A stretch of 64,000 nucleotides of DNA from Acuticoccus yangtzensis. GTDB lineage: Bacteria; Pseudomonadota; Alphaproteobacteria; Rhizobiales; Amorphaceae. Below the pieces are notes generated by a model. The model worked only from the letters and a program-made list of their open reading frames with translations. It ran no database searches and had not been told where the DNA came from. The translations under genes and the position numbers were made by a program. This document shows, piece after piece, positions 12,224-21,608 of the stretch; the first letter of the stretch is position 1; each line of letters starts with the position of its first letter. The stretch spans positions 62,001 through 126,000 of the forward strand of contig NZ_MJUX01000006.1 in assembly GCF_001927245.1 (NCBI RefSeq), given 5' to 3'.

Positions 12224-12291
12224 GCCGGATCCTTTGCGCTTCATTCTGTTAAGCCCATCCTGACTGATTTCAGTGTTTCACAAAAATTCAG

Positions 12292-12306
12292 CGTTCGCAA
12301 TATGTT
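12292..12306 (-). promoter_or_regulatory. LexA (SOS) box of recA
   Basis: The sequence GTTCGCAATATGTTC is an exact alphaproteobacterial LexA operator, the direct repeat GTTC-N7-GTTC. It lies within the recA upstream region, where LexA repression of recA is expected. Confidence 0.85.
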
Positions 12307-12452
12307 CGGCACGTTAAGATTGCGTTTACCAAACAAAATTGAGCGCGTGACCTGCTCTGGCAGCGCCAACCTAACGCGCCGGACGGGGGACGCTGAACCC
12401 GCCCGCCGAGATTCACACAGGAAGGATGGCGCACCCCGGCGGCGCGGTCGCT

Positions 12453-14546
12453 TCAGGAACGGCCCAGCTCGCGCTTCACCGCTTCGGCCAATGCCTTGAG
12501 GGTGAAGGGTTTGGGGAGGAACTGCGCCGCGGGAAGCTCGTCTAGCGAGGCGCCGTCCGCGTAGCCGGACATGAACAGCACCTTGAGGTCCGGCCGCACC
12601 TCGCGCACCTTCTTGACGAGGCTCGGCCCGTCGAGCTCGGGCATGATGACATCGGTCACCAAGAGGTCGATCGCGCCGCCCTCCTCCTCGAAAATTTCGA
12701 ACGCCTCCACGCCCGACGAGGCGGACAGCACCGTGTAGCCCTTGGCCGACAATGCGCGGGCGGCGAAGGCGCGGATGGCCTCCTCGTCCTCCACCAGGAG
12801 CAGCGTCGCCGAGCCGGTGAGGTCGGCGGCCTGGGACGGGCGATCACCATCGGACACCGCGGAGGGGGCGCGTTCCACCGCCTCGGTGCGCGGCAGATAG
12901 ATGCGGAAGGTTGTGCCCTCCCCCACCCGGCTCGTCACCGCGAGCGTGCCGCCGGTCTGCTTGACGATGCCGTAGACCGTCGACAGGCCGAGCCCCGTGC
13001 CCTCGCCGGTCGCCTTTGTGGTGAAGAAGGGCTCGAAAATCTTGTCCAGCATGTCCTGCGGCATGCCGGTGCCGACGTCCTCCACCTCGATCAGCACCGC
13101 GTCGCCGGCGAGGTCCTCGGCACCGTCGCCCTCGATCTCGCCCGCCGGCACGTTGCGGGTGCGGATCATCAATTTGCCGCCGCCCTTCATGGCGTCGCGC
13201 GCATTGACGGAGAGGTTGATCACCACCTGCTCGAGCTGGGACAGGTCGGCCAGAACCGGCCACAGATCGCGCCCGTAGGCGACCTCCAGCTTGATCGTCT
13301 CGCCCAGCAGGCGGTCGAGCATGATCGAGGAATCGGCGATCACGTCGTTGAGGTTGAGGACGGTGGGGCGCAGCGTCTGCCGGCGCGAGAAGGCGAGGAG
13401 CTGCTTGACCAGCCCCGCCGCGCGCTGCGCCGACTGTTTGATGTTCATGATGTCGCGGAAGGCGGGGTCGGACGGCCTGTGGCTTTGAAGGAGCAGGTCC
13501 GAGAAGCCGATGATCGCCTGCAGCACGTTGTTGAAATCGTGGGCGATGCCGCCGGCGAGCTGGCCGATCGCCTGCATCTTCTGGCTCTGCGCGATCTGCG
13601 CTTCCAGCTCCGACTGGTCCGTCACGTCGGCGAGGACGACCATGGCGGCGTCCTCGCGGCCCGGAAAGGGGCTCGCGGTGAGGCGCACGCGGCGCCCTTC
13701 GATGGCCTTGAGCGCAGCGTCGGCCCGGCCGGACCCGTGCTTGTGCGCCTGGGCGACGAGGCGGGCGAAAACCCCCTCTTCCGCCGCGAGACCCTCGGCC
13801 AAGTTGGCCGCGGGGGCGGCGTGGCCGAGAAGGTCGTGGCAGCGGGCGTTTGCGGCGAGGACGGCGCCAGTGCGGTCCACCACGGCGGCCGCCGCGGGGA
13901 TGATGTCGACGATCCCCGCCGAAAGCCCCTCGGCCGCCGCGCCCGCGGATACCGACGGCTCGAACGTATGGACGAGGCGGTTGTCGCGCACGGTGAGGCG
14001 GGCGAAGAGGTCCGGCGGCAGGAAGCCTTCGGCATGACCGGTGGCGATGGCCTCGCGCCGCAGGGTGAAGAGGGCAAGCGCCGCTTCGGGGCTGGCGGCG
14101 AGAGCGTCCGGATGGGCGGGGGCGCTGCGGGCGGCCATCAGGTCCGCAAAGGCGGCGTTCGCGGCGACGAGGTCGCCCGTGATGGTGGTGACGGCCATCG
14201 GCGCGGCGGCCGTGAGGTGCGCGCCCGGCAGGTCTGCGGCGGAAAGGTGCGCGGCGGGAAGGTCACGGGCCGGGGGACGGCCGAGGCGGAAGGCGCCGAG
14301 AGCTGCGGCCCCGGCTGAGGCGATCGCCATCACACCGGCGAGGACGTCCGGCCCGTCGAACGCAACGGTTATCGCCGCGGCGGAGAGCCCTGCGAAGGCG
14401 AGTGCGGTGAGGGCGCTGGTGTCGAGTGTCGGCCGCGCCCTCGTCGCCGCGGAGGAGCCGAGAGGGCCTGAAGCGCCGGCGGTCGAGGCCGGCTGCGTCC
14501 CATGCGGCGGTCGATCTTCGGCGAGACGGGGCGGTATTGCGTTCAT
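12453..14546 (-). CDS. cckA: Hybrid sensor histidine kinase CckA
   Basis: A 697-residue hybrid kinase. Two hydrophobic segments lie at about residues 46-65 and 68-88, PAS-like sensor regions at about 115-320, and the DHp helix contains [19 protein letters not shown] with the phospho-acceptor His near 336. The ATPase domain has the N box ([10 protein letters not shown]), DVGTGMP and [11 protein letters not shown]. The C-terminal receiver domain has the phospho-Asp in [12 protein letters not shown] near 632. In alphaproteobacteria CckA feeds phosphate through ChpT to CtrA and CpdR to control the cell cycle. Location beside recA is conserved in relatives. The start at 14546 (MNAIPPRL) is chosen; a GTG extension to 14672 adds a charged low-complexity stretch. 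Start uncertain. Confidence 0.92.
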   Translation of the reverse strand: MNAIPPRLAEDRPPHGTQPASTAGASGPLGSSAATRARPTLDTSALTALAFAGLSAAAITVAFDGPDVLAGVMAIASAGAAALGAFRLGRPPARDLPAAHLSAADLPGAHLTAAAPMAVTTITGDLVAANAAFADLMAARSAPAHPDALAASPEAALALFTLRREAIATGHAEGFLPPDLFARLTVRDNRLVHTFEPSVSAGAAAEGLSAGIVDIIPAAAAVVDRTGAVLAANARCHDLLGHAAPAANLAEGLAAEEGVFARLVAQAHKHGSGRADAALKAIEGRRVRLTASPFPGREDAAMVVLADVTDQSELEAQIAQSQKMQAIGQLAGGIAHDFNNVLQAIIGFSDLLLQSHRPSDPAFRDIMNIKQSAQRAAGLVKQLLAFSRRQTLRPTVLNLNDVIADSSIMLDRLLGETIKLEVAYGRDLWPVLADLSQLEQVVINLSVNARDAMKGGGKLMIRTRNVPAGEIEGDGAEDLAGDAVLIEVEDVGTGMPQDMLDKIFEPFFTTKATGEGTGLGLSTVYGIVKQTGGTLAVTSRVGEGTTFRIYLPRTEAVERAPSAVSDGDRPSQAADLTGSATLLLVEDEEAIRAFAARALSAKGYTVLSASSGVEAFEIFEEEGGAIDLLVTDVIMPELDGPSLVKKVREVRPDLKVLFMSGYADGASLDELPAAQFLPKPFTLKALAEAVKRELGRS

Positions 14547-14880
14547 CGCTCCATTTTGCCTGATTCGTCGCGGTTTCGCCCGCTCCACGGCGGCATTGCT
14601 GCCCCTCTTCGGCGCGACGTCCGTGTCGCGCTCCGGCTCGGCGACTAAGTCACGCTCTGTCGCTGGTGTCACACGTCAGGGCGGCGCCGTTGTCGCTCTC
14701 CGGCGCGGCGCTTTACTGCCGCCGCACCGGCCGACCGCCTCTATGAGACGCCGGGCCGATCATCGTGACGGGTGCGCAGCCGCTGACGGGGTGCGCACGG
14801 CGGGCCTCTGCGGGTGTGCCGCGGAAGCCTCGACCGGTCGAACACGCGATGGGGCGCCGATCGGCACCCCGCGCGGTGGA
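14547..14880. other. Intergenic region between dksA and cckA
   Basis: About 330 bases with no convincing gene. It contains a strong inverted repeat GGGGcGCCGATCGGCaCCCC near 14850-14870, close to the dksA 3' end, which may end dksA transcription although no T-run follows. The rest must hold the cckA promoter; none could be assigned. Confidence 0.4.
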
Positions 14881-15309
14881 TCAATCGTCCCGGTGGATGC
14901 GCTCGCGGCGCTCGTGCCGCTCCTGCGCTTCGATGGAGAGCGTGGCGATGGGCCGCGCGTCCAGCCGGCGGATGCCGATGGGTTCGCCCGACTCTTCGCA
15001 ATAGCCGTAAGAACCATCGTCGATCCGCGACAAGGCGGCGTCGATCTTGGCGATCAGCTTGCGTTGCCGGTCGCGGGCCCGAAGCTCGATCGCGTGATCG
15101 GCTTCCGACGTCGCACGATCCGTCAGGTCCGGATGATTCCGTTCCCGCTCGGCCATCTGATCCAATGTGAACTTCGATTCCCGCAATATATCCGACCGCC
15201 AATCCAGCAGTTTCTTGCGAAAATATTCTCTCTGCCGCTCGTTCATGAACGGTTCGTCCTCGCTCGGACGATAGTCGTCGTTGACCCGTTCTTTGACCGT
15301 CTCAACCAC
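14881..15309 (-). CDS. dksA: RNA polymerase-binding transcription factor DksA
   Basis: A 142-residue DksA. Features are the helical N-terminus (MNERQREYFRKKLLDWRSDI), the coiled-coil arm ending in ATSEADHAIELRARDRQRKL with the acidic tip region, and the C-terminal GYCEESGEPIGIRRLDARPI followed by LSIEAQERHE. Only the first of the four zinc-finger cysteines is present; single-cysteine DksA is known in alphaproteobacteria and is still active with ppGpp. It modulates transcription initiation during the stringent response. A second in-frame ATG at MNERQ is possible. Confidence 0.93.
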   Translation of the reverse strand: MVETVKERVNDDYRPSEDEPFMNERQREYFRKKLLDWRSDILRESKFTLDQMAERERNHPDLTDRATSEADHAIELRARDRQRKLIAKIDAALSRIDDGSYGYCEESGEPIGIRRLDARPIATLSIEAQERHERRERIHRDD

Positions 15310-15655
15310 GCGTGATCACCCCCGCTAGTGCGCCTTCGCAATACACTCTTACGGAACAAATGCAAGCTGGAAGGGGCAAATAGGACAATCCGTTAAGCGA
15401 TTAATGATGCTTGTGCCGCGCTTGCATATCCGTCGGTGCACCCGACTACCGTCGCGAATGCAGGATCGGCGCCGTTTGCCCGAAAACAGCCGCAACGCGG
15501 ATTTTCAGCCTCTCGCCTTGACACCGAAGGTGCGGCCAGCCCTCATGCAAATCGGTGCCGAGACAGAGCCGGTCCGGACACGCCGAAGAGGCCATTTTTC
15601 CCCGGTCTCCCCCCTTTCCACGGCCCCAGATCATCCCCGCTGCACGAGAGGTGCC
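15310..15655. other. Divergent intergenic region between dksA and the MoxR gene
   Basis: About 345 bases holding both promoters. A TTGACA element at 15518-15523 could be the -35 of a plus-strand promoter for the MoxR gene, but no good -10 follows at 17 bases. No small gene is supported. Confidence 0.4.
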
Positions 15656-16498
15656 ATGCGTTTCCAAGGCTCGGACACCTACGTCGCGACGAAGGACCTC
15701 GCGATCGCCGTCAATGCCGCCATCGCCCTGGAGCGGCCGCTCCTCGTCAAAGGCGAGCCGGGCACCGGCAAGTCCGTCCTCGCCCACGAGGTCGCCGCCG
15801 CCATGGGCACCCCGCTCATCGAATGGCACATCAAATCGACGACAAAAGCGCGTGAGGGGCTCTACGAATACGACGCCGTCGCCCGGCTGCGGGACAGCCA
15901 GCTCGGCGACCCGCGCGTGTCCGACATCGCCAACTACATCCGCCGCGGGAAGCTCTGGGAGTCCTTCGTCGCGCCCGAGCGCCCGGTCCTCTTGATCGAC
16001 GAGATCGACAAGGCCGACATCGAGTTCCCCAACGATCTCCTCCTCGAACTCGACCGCATGGAGTTCGACGTTCTGGAGACCGGCGAGCACGTGAAGGCGG
16101 TGCGGCGGCCGATCGTCATCATCACGTCCAACAACGAGAAGGAGCTGCCGGACGCCTTCCTGCGCCGCTGCTTCTTCCACTACATCAAGTTCCCCGACGC
16201 CGAGACGCTGGCCGAGATCGTCACCGTCCACTTCCCGGACCTGAAGAAGGACCTCTTGCGCGTCGCGCTCGAAACCTTCTTCCAGATCCGCGAGGTTCCG
16301 GGCCTGAAGAAGCGTCCGTCCACGTCCGAGCTGCTCGACTGGATCAAGCTCCTCGTCGTCGAAGACCTCGACCCGGCGGCGATCGCGGAGAAGAAGTCCG
16401 GCAACATCCTGCCCCCGCTGCACGGCGCTCTGGTGAAGAACGAGCAGGACGTCCACCTGTTCGAGCGCCTCGCCTTCCTCGACAGGGCCCGCCGCTGA
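15656..16498 (+). CDS. MoxR family AAA+ ATPase
   Basis: A 280-residue AAA+ ATPase with Walker A GEPGTGKS at residues 33-40, Walker B VLLIDEIDK, and sensor 1/arginine region ITSNNEKELPDAFLRRCFFH. MoxR ATPases act with VWA-domain partners as chaperones for metal-centre insertion or complex maturation. The start at 15656 gives the family N-terminus MRFQGSDTYVAT and has GAGAGG upstream. A VWA/CoxE-like partner is encoded nearby at 18522-19706 on the opposite strand rather than immediately downstream as is usual. It overlaps the next gene by one base (TGATG). Confidence 0.93.
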   Translation: MRFQGSDTYVATKDLAIAVNAAIALERPLLVKGEPGTGKSVLAHEVAAAMGTPLIEWHIKSTTKAREGLYEYDAVARLRDSQLGDPRVSDIANYIRRGKLWESFVAPERPVLLIDEIDKADIEFPNDLLLELDRMEFDVLETGEHVKAVRRPIVIITSNNEKELPDAFLRRCFFHYIKFPDAETLAEIVTVHFPDLKKDLLRVALETFFQIREVPGLKKRPSTSELLDWIKLLVVEDLDPAAIAEKKSGNILPPLHGALVKNEQDVHLFERLAFLDRARR

Positions 16499-16962
16499 TG
16501 CGCTATTTCATCATCATGCGCCACGCGAAGGCCGAGGTCGGCGAGGGCAAGAGCGACTATGACCGCGAGCTGGTCGAGCGCGGCTGGGCGGAGGCCGACT
16601 CCACGGCGAGCCAGCTCGCCGCCCACGGCCTCGCCCCCGACACGGTGCTCTGCTCCGCCGCCCGCCGCACGCGCGACACGCTGGCCGCGGTGATGCGCCA
16701 TGTGCCGGGCGACTGCGTGGTCCACCTGCGCCGCTCGATCTACGAGGCCGAGACGGTCGACCTGCGCGACATGCTGCGCAAGACGAGCGGCCAGCGCGTT
16801 CTCGTCATCGGCCACAATCCTACCGTCCACGAGCTGTCGATGGATTTCGCCGGCCAGGACGGCGGCGCCCTGTCGCGCGGCTTCCCGACCGCCACGGCCG
16901 CCGTCTTCACCCTCGGCTTCGGGCTCGACACGCTGAAGTTCGACGGTCTGATCAACCCCTGA
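16498..16962 (+). CDS. SixA-like histidine phosphatase
   Basis: A 154-residue phosphoglycerate-mutase-fold phosphatase. The catalytic RHG-type motif is MRHAKAE with the nucleophilic His8; the second arginine is in CSAARRTRDT and the second histidine in VIGHNPTVHELS. This short form matches SixA, which dephosphorylates phosphohistidine on signalling proteins. It starts within the stop of the MoxR gene, indicating coupled translation. Target protein unknown. Confidence 0.9.
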   Translation: MRYFIIMRHAKAEVGEGKSDYDRELVERGWAEADSTASQLAAHGLAPDTVLCSAARRTRDTLAAVMRHVPGDCVVHLRRSIYEAETVDLRDMLRKTSGQRVLVIGHNPTVHELSMDFAGQDGGALSRGFPTATAAVFTLGFGLDTLKFDGLINP

Positions 16963-16986
16963 CGCCGGTCCCGTACGCGGCGGCGG

Positions 16987-18456
16987 TCAGGCTTCGACCG
17001 CCTCCACCGCCTCGCACGCACCCGGCGCCTCGTCCTCCTGGATGTGGCGCACATCCTCCGCATCGTGCAGCTTGATCAGCCTGTCATAGTGCTGCGCGGC
17101 GGCGGCGAAGGTCGGGAAAATGTAGCTCGTTCCGCTCTGGGTGACGGCGCCGTCGGCCGTCAGGCGGCGCAAGGCATCGTCGATCTCGAAGTCCACCTCG
17201 ACCTTGTAGCGCTCGGCCAGAAGAGCGTCGATCTCGGCCTTGCGGCGGGCAACGTCCGCCTGCTCCACCGTCTCCCCGGCGAGGTGGTAGAGGGTGATGA
17301 GATCCTCCTTCATGTCCTCCTCCTCCGCACGGTCGACCAGAAGCGTGATCGCCGCCCGATTGTTGGCAAGGTTGTGGAAGAAGAGCTTTTGCGACAGCTC
17401 CATCATGTAGCGGTTGCGCTGGTTGAAGAAGCCGGTCACCTGCCGCGCGACGAGACCGCCGAAGGCCACCAGCGCGCCCACCGCCGCGAACGGGTTGGTC
17501 GCCGCAACCACCTTGCCGGTGGTGGAGAAGAGGCCGAACAGCGTGCCGCCGCCCGCCGTCGCATAGAACTTCAGCTTGTCGAACGGGCGGAACTGCACGC
17601 GGCGCAGGGGAAAGAGGATCTGCAGGTCATGCTCGGGCATGTCCTTGAAGACCTTGATGTAGATGTTCTCGGTCGAGGTGCCCGTCGGCAGCCCCTTGCG
17701 CCGCTTGGCCACCCTCTTCTCGGCCGTCTTCAGCGGCACGTTCTCGGCGGCGGCGATCTCGGCCGCCCGGTCCGCGTTCGACTTCAGCTTCAACAGCACG
17801 AAGAGGCGGCGATAGACCGGAACGTCATAGCTGTAGGACAGCAGATAGGCCGTCTCGGGCCGCCGCACGGTATGGTGCGTGGAATAGACGTCGCGCCCGT
17901 AGACCTGGAGAATGTCGTACTCGTCCAGATCCACCTCGATCCGCAGGGAATAGCTCGACTGCTCATTCAGGATCGCGTTGATCTCGGCGGTGGACAGGGG
18001 CGAATAGTTCGCCCGCGTCAGAAGATGCGCGGTCATCTCGGCAAGGCGCGCCTGCATCGCGGCGGCCTCTTCGGCGGTGAACTGGCAGACCTTCACCGTG
18101 TCGGTGTCCGGGCTGAACGGCAGGTAGACGCGGCGCAGCTCGGCGGCGAGCTGGCGATAGTCGTGGTTGCGGTGACGCTCCAGCTTCAGCGCCATCATGG
18201 CGAAGGTCTGGCCGTCCTTTTCGCCCGGAATGTCGTGGCAGAGGTCCACCGCCACCGCCTGGCGCGACAGCGGTATGAAACGCGAGCGCGGCAGGGCACG
18301 CCGCGGCGCCTCGTGGTCGGGTGGGATCGGGAAGCCCGCGAACTCGCGCAGCCAGATGAGAAGCGGCCGTCGCGGTCCCGGCGCGGCGGCGGGCGCCTCG
18401 TGCGGGTCCGCAGCGGGCGCCGTGGTCCTCGGCTGGGTCGAATGCATGGCGTCCAT
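16987..18456 (-). CDS. DUF3754 (TMEM143-like) domain-containing protein
   Basis: A 489-residue protein. After a proline- and alanine-rich N-terminus it has the RFIPLSRQAVAVDL segment, a domain with RVYLPFSPDTDTV and, in the middle, LFPLRRVQFRPFDKLKFYATAGGG, which is the core of the DUF3754 family, followed by one or two hydrophobic segments (VAATNPFAAVGALVAFGGLV) and a helical C-terminus. Related to mitochondrial TMEM143; function unknown. The start at 18456 (MDAMHSTQP) is chosen over a frame reaching 18630 because the extra codons are arginine-rich and overlap the upstream VWA gene. It lies 65 bases after that gene. Confidence 0.8.
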   Translation of the reverse strand: MDAMHSTQPRTTAPAADPHEAPAAAPGPRRPLLIWLREFAGFPIPPDHEAPRRALPRSRFIPLSRQAVAVDLCHDIPGEKDGQTFAMMALKLERHRNHDYRQLAAELRRVYLPFSPDTDTVKVCQFTAEEAAAMQARLAEMTAHLLTRANYSPLSTAEINAILNEQSSYSLRIEVDLDEYDILQVYGRDVYSTHHTVRRPETAYLLSYSYDVPVYRRLFVLLKLKSNADRAAEIAAAENVPLKTAEKRVAKRRKGLPTGTSTENIYIKVFKDMPEHDLQILFPLRRVQFRPFDKLKFYATAGGGTLFGLFSTTGKVVAATNPFAAVGALVAFGGLVARQVTGFFNQRNRYMMELSQKLFFHNLANNRAAITLLVDRAEEEDMKEDLITLYHLAGETVEQADVARRKAEIDALLAERYKVEVDFEIDDALRRLTADGAVTQSGTSYIFPTFAAAAQHYDRLIKLHDAEDVRHIQEDEAPGACEAVEAVEA

Positions 18457-18521
18457 CGTCGGCCCCGTCAGCTTTGCGCGGGCGACAGACGGCCTCGCCT
18501 CGTCCGCCCCGCCGTCACACG

Positions 18522-19706
18522 TCAGCGTCGCAGCGCGTCGACCGCCTGATCGAGGCCGGACAGGGTCAACTCGTACATGCGCCCGCCCATCACCTCCCGC
18601 AGGATCTCCGTCGACTGCGTATACTGCCATAAATCACCCCGAACGGGGTTGATCCATGCAGCTTTGGTAAAATGTCCGAGAAGACGTTGCATCCAAACCG
18701 CGCCAGCCTCGGCGTTCCAATGCTCCACGGAGCCGCCGGGCGCGACCACTTCATAAGGGCTCATCGCCGCATCACCGACGATGATCAGCCGCGTATCGGC
18801 GGGAAAGCGACGGATGATGTCGAGCGTTGGCGTCTGCTCGGTCCGGCGCCGGGCGTTGGAGGTCCACAGCCCTTCATAAACGCAATTGTGGAAATAAAAC
18901 TGCGTCAGCGAATTGAACTCGGATTTGGCCGCAGAGAAGAGCTCTTCGCAGACCTTCACGTGGTCGTCCATCGACCCGCCGATATCCAAAAGCAGCAGGA
19001 TACGCATGGAATTCTGCCGCTCGCGCCGGGTTTTGACGTCGAGAAAACCTTCGCGCGCGGTGGAGGAGATGGTTTCGGGAAGGTCCAGCTCCTCCGCCGC
19101 GCCGGTGCGGGCGAGCTTGCGCAGCTTGCGCAGGGCGATGCGGATGGCGCGGGTGCCGATCTCCGTGTCGCCGTCGAGATCGCGGAACTCGCGCTTCTCC
19201 CAGACCTTCACCGCGCGGCGATGGCGGCCCGGCCCGCCGATCCTGACCCCTTCCGGGTTGTAGCCGCCGTGGCCGAAGGGCGACGTGCCGCCGGTGCCGA
19301 TCCACTTGTTGCCGCCCTGGTGGCGCCCTTCCTGCTCCTTCAGGCGCTCCTTCAGCGTCTCCATCAGCTTCTCGAACCCGCCCAGCGCCTCGATCGCCGC
19401 CTTCTCCTCCGGCGTGAACACGCGGTCGGCGAGGAGCTTCAGCCACTCCTCCGGCAGCTCGGCGACGTCGACCCCGTCCGGCGCGTCGGACAGGGCGGAA
19501 AGGCCCTTGAAGACGCGGCCGAACACGCGGTCGAAGGCGTCGATCTTCGTCTCGTCCTTCACCAGGGTGGCGCGGGCGAGGTAGTAGAAGGTCTCGACGT
19601 CGCCATCGCCCAGGCCGTCCTTCATCGCCTCCAGCAGCGTGAGATATTCGCGCAGGGAGACCGGGACGCCCTCGGCGCGCAGGCCCTCGAACAGGGGTGT
19701 GAACAT
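18522..19706 (-). CDS. VWA domain-containing protein, CoxE-like
   Basis: A 394-residue protein with an N-terminal helical CoxE-like region (MFTPLFEGLRAEGVPVSLRE), a central segment GTGGTSPFGHGGYNPEG, and a C-terminal von Willebrand A domain whose metal site reads LLLLDIGGSMDDH, the DxGxS variant typical of this family, with later TRLIIVGDAAMSPYE. Such proteins work with MoxR ATPases. GGAGG lies before the start at 19706. In many relatives it follows the MoxR gene directly; here they are on opposite strands about 2 kb apart. Confidence 0.9.
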   Translation of the reverse strand: MFTPLFEGLRAEGVPVSLREYLTLLEAMKDGLGDGDVETFYYLARATLVKDETKIDAFDRVFGRVFKGLSALSDAPDGVDVAELPEEWLKLLADRVFTPEEKAAIEALGGFEKLMETLKERLKEQEGRHQGGNKWIGTGGTSPFGHGGYNPEGVRIGGPGRHRRAVKVWEKREFRDLDGDTEIGTRAIRIALRKLRKLARTGAAEELDLPETISSTAREGFLDVKTRRERQNSMRILLLLDIGGSMDDHVKVCEELFSAAKSEFNSLTQFYFHNCVYEGLWTSNARRRTEQTPTLDIIRRFPADTRLIIVGDAAMSPYEVVAPGGSVEHWNAEAGAVWMQRLLGHFTKAAWINPVRGDLWQYTQSTEILREVMGGRMYELTLSGLDQAVDALRR

Positions 19707-19740
19707 CGCCGGCCTCCGCCTCGGTCCCATCGGTGTAGCA

Positions 19741-20181
19741 TCAGGACGGGCCTGTCGGCGAGCGCTCCTTGTGCGAGGAGCGGAGCGGCGCGGCGGTGAC
19801 GGCGAGGATGGCGGCGATCAGCGGGAATTGCAGCGCGACGCGGCCCCACAGCGCCCAGTCCGGCAGAACGGCCCCGCCGACCGGGATGCGCTCCAGCGCC
19901 ATGTAGACGTTGGCCGGCAGCACGGCGAGGAGATAGAGCGCCAGCACCCGGCCCGTGACGCGGCGCCAGCGCGGGACGGCGAGGCCGGCGGCGAAGGCGA
20001 TCTCCATCGCCCCGGTGAGCCGCACGATGGCTTCCGGCGCCGGCAGCCACGGCGGGACGATGCGCGCAAACGCCTCCACCGCGACGAAATGCAGGACACC
20101 CGCGGTGAGGAAGAAGACCGCGAAGCCCCACGCGGCCACGGCGCGCCAGCGGGCGGCGGACCGGCCGCCGCCGTCGCTCAC
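19741..20181 (-). CDS. DoxX-like family membrane protein
   Basis: A 146-residue integral membrane protein with four hydrophobic segments: WGFAVFFLTAGVLHFVAVEA, IVRLTGAMEIAFAAGLA, LALYLLAVLPANVYMAL and VALQFPLIAAILAVTAA. The GVLHF..AFARIVPPWLP pattern fits DoxX-like proteins. Role unknown. It overlaps the YcjF-like gene by four bases (ATGA), so the three minus-strand genes YcjX-YcjF-DoxX form one operon. Confidence 0.8.
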   Translation of the reverse strand: MSDGGGRSAARWRAVAAWGFAVFFLTAGVLHFVAVEAFARIVPPWLPAPEAIVRLTGAMEIAFAAGLAVPRWRRVTGRVLALYLLAVLPANVYMALERIPVGGAVLPDWALWGRVALQFPLIAAILAVTAAPLRSSHKERSPTGPS

Positions 20182-21608
20182 TTGTCGTCTTTGGGCGCGA
20201 TCTTGGCGATCTCGCTCATCACGTCGTTGATGCGCGGGCGGCGGGTGCCGTGGAAGGGCAGCGGGCGCAACACGTCGAGCGCGGCGAGGCCGAGGCGCGC
20301 CGTCATGAGGCCGTTGACGATGCCTTCGCCGAGGCGCGCCGAGAGCTTGGCCGCGATGCCCTTGCCGATCACTTCGCCGATGAGGGAATCGGTGGCCGCC
20401 ATGCCGCCGGTCACCGCGAGGTGGGCGATGGCGTGGCGCAGCACGCGCAGGAAGCCGAGCGTCCCAGGCCGCCCGCCATAGATCGTCGCGATCTGCCGCA
20501 CCATGGAGAGCGAGGCGAAGATGACGTAGCCGACATCCACCAGCGCGCGCGGCGACAGCGCCGTGACCGCCGCCACACGGCGCGCGGCCGAGACGATCTG
20601 CGTCACCGCCTGCCGGTCGAGCTGGGCCAGCATCTCCCGTTCGCCCAGCGCGATGAGGTCACGCCCGTCGATCACCTCGCGCATGTGGCCCTTCATCGAC
20701 TTGCGGCCGCGCGCCAAGGTCGGCCGGTCCTCGTAGGTGGCGATGAGGTCGGTGATGACGGCTCTCGCGTCGCGCGGGTCGTCGGTGGTGATGACGTCGT
20801 CGGCCCGGCGGCGCAGGTCCTCCAGCACCTTGAGGTGGCGGATGGCCAGCCACTCGCGCAGGATCATGCCGACGAGGCCGGTGGTGGCCAGCACCGCCAG
20901 CGAGGCGGCGAGGTAGCCGAGCCACGGCCCGCGGGCGAAGAGGTCCTCCACGAAGGCGAAGAGGGAGACGGTGAGGGCGAGGCCCGTGAGGCCGGAAATG
21001 CCGGCGGTGAAGAGGCCGAGCCAGCTCCAGCGGCGGCGGCGCTTCAGCGGCTCTGGCGTGACGACGGCGGCGCCGCGCGCCTCGGGCACGGCGATCGGCT
21101 CCGCCTCGCGGCGGGACCGTGCATCGCCCCTTTGCCGTGCGGTGCCGCGGCGGCGGAAGAGGCCGCCCCCGTCGCGCGGGGCGGTGCGCCCAGCGGTGCG
21201 CCCGCCTTGCGCCGCAGCCCCGCCGGACGGCGCGCCCTCGGCCGTCGCGGCGCCGGAATAGGCGGCGTCCGCGGCATCGTCCCAATCCTCGCCGTCCCAG
21301 CCGCCGGCGGCGCGATCGTCCGCCTCGAACGGCGCGTTCTGACCAACCGCGGACGGCCGCGCACGCTCCGAAGCGGGCTCGGCCGAGCCCCGCGCGGCGG
21401 CGTTGTCGGACGCGAAGGCGGCACGCGGCTCGGCCGCCGGCCCCCGCCGCGGTGCCGGCGCGGCCGCGGGCGGCGGCTGCATGTGCGGCTGACGCGGATC
21501 GGGGTCGGACAGTGCCCCGAAGGCGTCGGACTCCGGCGCGAAATCGTCGTCGTCCTCGTCGAACTCGACATCTTCGATATCGAAGACGATGGGGCGGCGC
21601 TTGGTCAT
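20178..21608 (-). CDS. YcjF-like protein (TIGR01620/DUF697 family)
   Basis: A 476-residue membrane protein. The first 190 residues are acidic then proline- and arginine-rich and probably disordered. Two transmembrane segments follow (WLGLFTAGISGLTGLALTVS and LGYLAASLAVLATTGLVGMI), then a DUF697-type region (ALVDVGYVIFASLSMVRQIA and GRPGTLGFLRVLRHAIAH). It is encoded directly after and overlaps the YcjX-like gene by four bases, the pairing seen in E. coli ycjXF of the phage-shock regulon. I see no psp genes here. Confidence 0.88.
   Translation of the reverse strand: MTKRRPIVFDIEDVEFDEDDDDFAPESDAFGALSDPDPRQPHMQPPPAAAPAPRRGPAAEPRAAFASDNAAARGSAEPASERARPSAVGQNAPFEADDRAAGGWDGEDWDDAADAAYSGAATAEGAPSGGAAAQGGRTAGRTAPRDGGGLFRRRGTARQRGDARSRREAEPIAVPEARGAAVVTPEPLKRRRRWSWLGLFTAGISGLTGLALTVSLFAFVEDLFARGPWLGYLAASLAVLATTGLVGMILREWLAIRHLKVLEDLRRRADDVITTDDPRDARAVITDLIATYEDRPTLARGRKSMKGHMREVIDGRDLIALGEREMLAQLDRQAVTQIVSAARRVAAVTALSPRALVDVGYVIFASLSMVRQIATIYGGRPGTLGFLRVLRHAIAHLAVTGGMAATDSLIGEVIGKGIAAKLSARLGEGIVNGLMTARLGLAALDVLRPLPFHGTRRPRINDVMSEIAKIAPKDDK

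Noticed and set aside
14881-15309. Loss of three zinc-finger cysteines in DksA considered as inactivation.
   Set aside because: Single-cysteine DksA is a known alphaproteobacterial form, and the coiled-coil tip and fold residues are intact.
15390-15403. TTAA-GCGA-TTAA considered as a CtrA site upstream of the MoxR gene.
   Set aside because: The CtrA consensus is TTAA-N7-TTAA; the spacing here is four bases.
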